Positions 42,850 through 43,730 of a stretch of DNA of 43,730 bases are shown here, piece by piece (the first letter of the stretch is position 1; each line of letters starts with the position of its first letter). Origin of the DNA: a virus. The notes below the pieces were generated by a model. It saw nothing but the letters and a program-made list of their open reading frames with translations, did not search any database and was not told the DNA's origin. The DNA lies in IMG/VR virus record IMGVR_UViG_3300013126_000068, positions 1-43,730 of that record. The stretch is one strand, 5' to 3'. A program made the position numbers and the translations under genes.

Positions 42850-43584
42850 TCATTTGTTAATAATATCTTGAAAATCATACCAATTTAGGTTTTCTATTAT
42901 TATCCCATTTCGATAACTTTCATATAATTTTGCATACATAATTTTTATTTTACTTATTACATTCGTTATGTATTGAGAACTAACACCAGTTCTTTCTCTT
43001 ATCAGAATGTATATCGCCTTTTTATTATAGTTTTCAATGTTTTCTCTTGACTTAAAAAGATATAAAATAGAGTCTGCAACCTGCATATCTCTCTGTTTTG
43101 AAAAAATTAAAGGCAAATAATTTTCAATAGTTTTTACAAATTGATCTATAAAATCAGATTTTTCTTCTATTAAATCTTTTCTTATTTTTTCATTTACAAT
43201 GTTTCTTTCCAAATCAATTGCATCAATATCTTGACTTCGTTTGAAGTGATAGTAATTTTTATTGTTTTCTGCAATTAAATAGTTCTTAGCAACAATAGAA
43301 AAATATGAAAATGCTTTACCGTTTTCAGCTTTATATTTGTTTATTTTTTCGTGAAGAAACGCAATAACTTCGTGTTTTACATCTTCATGTGATACATCAA
43401 AATTGTAAAACTTAAAACGATGTATCATAATTTCTGCTAATTTGTAAAATGCGGGATGTATCTTTTGTGTGTATAGTATATTTTTTTGTATGTCATCTTC
43501 TAATGAATTATACAATACTATTGCATCTTCCGTTTCTTGTGTAAAGTAAATATTAGGTTTTTTAGGACTTCGTTTTTGTTTCAT
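42850..43584 (-). CDS. gp55-like late sigma factor
   Basis: A 244-residue protein. Residues about 60-115 carry the sigma region 2 pattern in T4 gp55 style: VSHEDVKHEVIAFLHEKINK, then NGKAFSYFSIVAKNYLIAENN, with the conserved aromatic/Asn positions, followed by a basic KNYYHFKRSQ. A C-terminal helical part (YILIRERTGVSSQYITNVIS) looks like a helix-turn-helix. Such sigma factors, with gp33 and the gp45 clamp, direct host RNA polymerase to late promoters. Size compares with T4 gp55 (185). Its ATG overlaps the preceding gene's stop as ATGA with AAGGA upstream. It sits at the head of the structural block, which it probably activates. Confidence 0.82.
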   Translation of the reverse strand: MKQKRSPKKPNIYFTQETEDAIVLYNSLEDDIQKNILYTQKIHPAFYKLAEIMIHRFKFYNFDVSHEDVKHEVIAFLHEKINKYKAENGKAFSYFSIVAKNYLIAENNKNYYHFKRSQDIDAIDLERNIVNEKIRKDLIEEKSDFIDQFVKTIENYLPLIFSKQRDMQVADSILYLFKSRENIENYNKKAIYILIRERTGVSSQYITNVISKIKIMYAKLYESYRNGIIIENLNWYDFQDIINK

Positions 43585-43730
43585 AAATAATCCTTTTCAA
43601 ATTTTGCATCAAATTTTGGTTTTTCAAGAACAGAACTTCTTTGGTCATCCAACGGTGCTTCACCAAAATAAACTGCAATATCATTTACAATATCTTTCAT
43701 TTCTTTGAAAAAATATCCTGTTTCATCATC
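43581..43730 (-). CDS. C-terminal end of an unknown gene (runs off the right edge)
   Basis: The last 49 residues are visible, beginning DDETGYFFKEMKDIVNDIAV and ending KFDAKFEKDYL; the stop TGA at 43581-43583 overlaps the sigma gene's ATG. The composition is acidic and helical. The 5' part is outside the window, so I cannot name it. The four-base overlap implies translational coupling to the sigma factor. Confidence 0.6.
   Translation of the reverse strand, partial: DDETGYFFKEMKDIVNDIAVYFGEAPLDDQRSSVLEKPKFDAKFEKDYL

Noticed and set aside
1-43730. tRNA genes, insertion sequences, integrase or attachment sites
   Set aside because: Gaps between genes are at most about 90 bases and show no cloverleaf, no transposase or integrase product, and no flanking direct repeats.

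Overview
This window reads as one continuous stretch of a large, AT-rich, tailed bacteriophage genome with a contractile (T4-like, 'myovirus') tail. Every gene I can support lies on the minus strand, so transcription runs from high to low coordinates. Genes are packed with overlaps or gaps of 0-90 bases, and no gene-free stretch exceeds 300 bases. I saw no tRNA, rRNA, CRISPR array, insertion sequence or integrase. The recognisable anchors are a gp55-like late sigma factor, a gp5-like central spike, gp25- and gp6-like baseplate wedge proteins, a T7-endonuclease-I-like resolvase, a TOPRIM primase and a gp47/gp46 (Mre11/Rad50) recombination protein. The many Ser/Gly-rich structural proteins resemble those of large environmental phages distantly related to T4. 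The host cannot be named; a heptosyltransferase-type enzyme that would need host ADP-heptose hints at a Gram-negative host.

Reading in the direction of transcription: (1) 43730-42447 holds the end of an unknown gene, the late sigma factor and a small acidic protein. (2) 42496-29168 is a baseplate block: a gp5-like spike, a 1603-residue protein with a coiled coil and leucine-rich repeats, a 733-residue protein sharing a Cys-containing 'YIGDDVCP' module with it, a small charged protein, gp25, gp6, a DNRLRE-type protein and a coiled-coil protein. (3) 29142-15278 is the distal baseplate/adhesin block: a 1324-residue protein combining a tail-protein-I-like segment with a LamG-like segment, a 227-residue structural protein, and five paralogues sharing one C-terminal module, some with large insertions.

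(4) 15278-10689 is a DNA-metabolism island set inside the tail genes: Holliday-junction resolvase, primase with a degenerate zinc site, and a single-chain fusion of Mre11-like nuclease and Rad50-like ATPase. A perfect 11-bp inverted repeat separates resolvase from primase. (5) 10687-1 is a tail-fibre and glycosylation region: a 938-residue fibre with a collagen-like Gly-Thr-Ser repeat, a fibre with three tandem repeats, a fibre with a 'WKK.IVSGS' N-terminus, a small protein, a LamG lectin-like protein, a three-domain glycosyltransferase/glycosyltransferase/methyltransferase, a protein closely resembling the bacterial autotransporter heptosyltransferases (BAHT/TibC type, with the four-cysteine iron finger), and the start of another 'WKK.IVSGS' fibre that runs off the left edge.

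The most interesting proposal is that this last region encodes a self-glycosylation system for the phage's own tail fibres. A BAHT-like protein O-glycosyltransferase plus a glycan-extending and methylating enzyme sit between paralogous Ser/Thr/Gly-rich fibre genes. Other notable points are the fused Mre11-Rad50 protein, the leucine-rich repeats in a baseplate-region protein, the Cys module shared by two adjacent genes, the five-copy adhesin module, and a recurring ATATTTAT(A/T) motif 24-42 bases upstream of several start codons, which could be the phage's late promoter.
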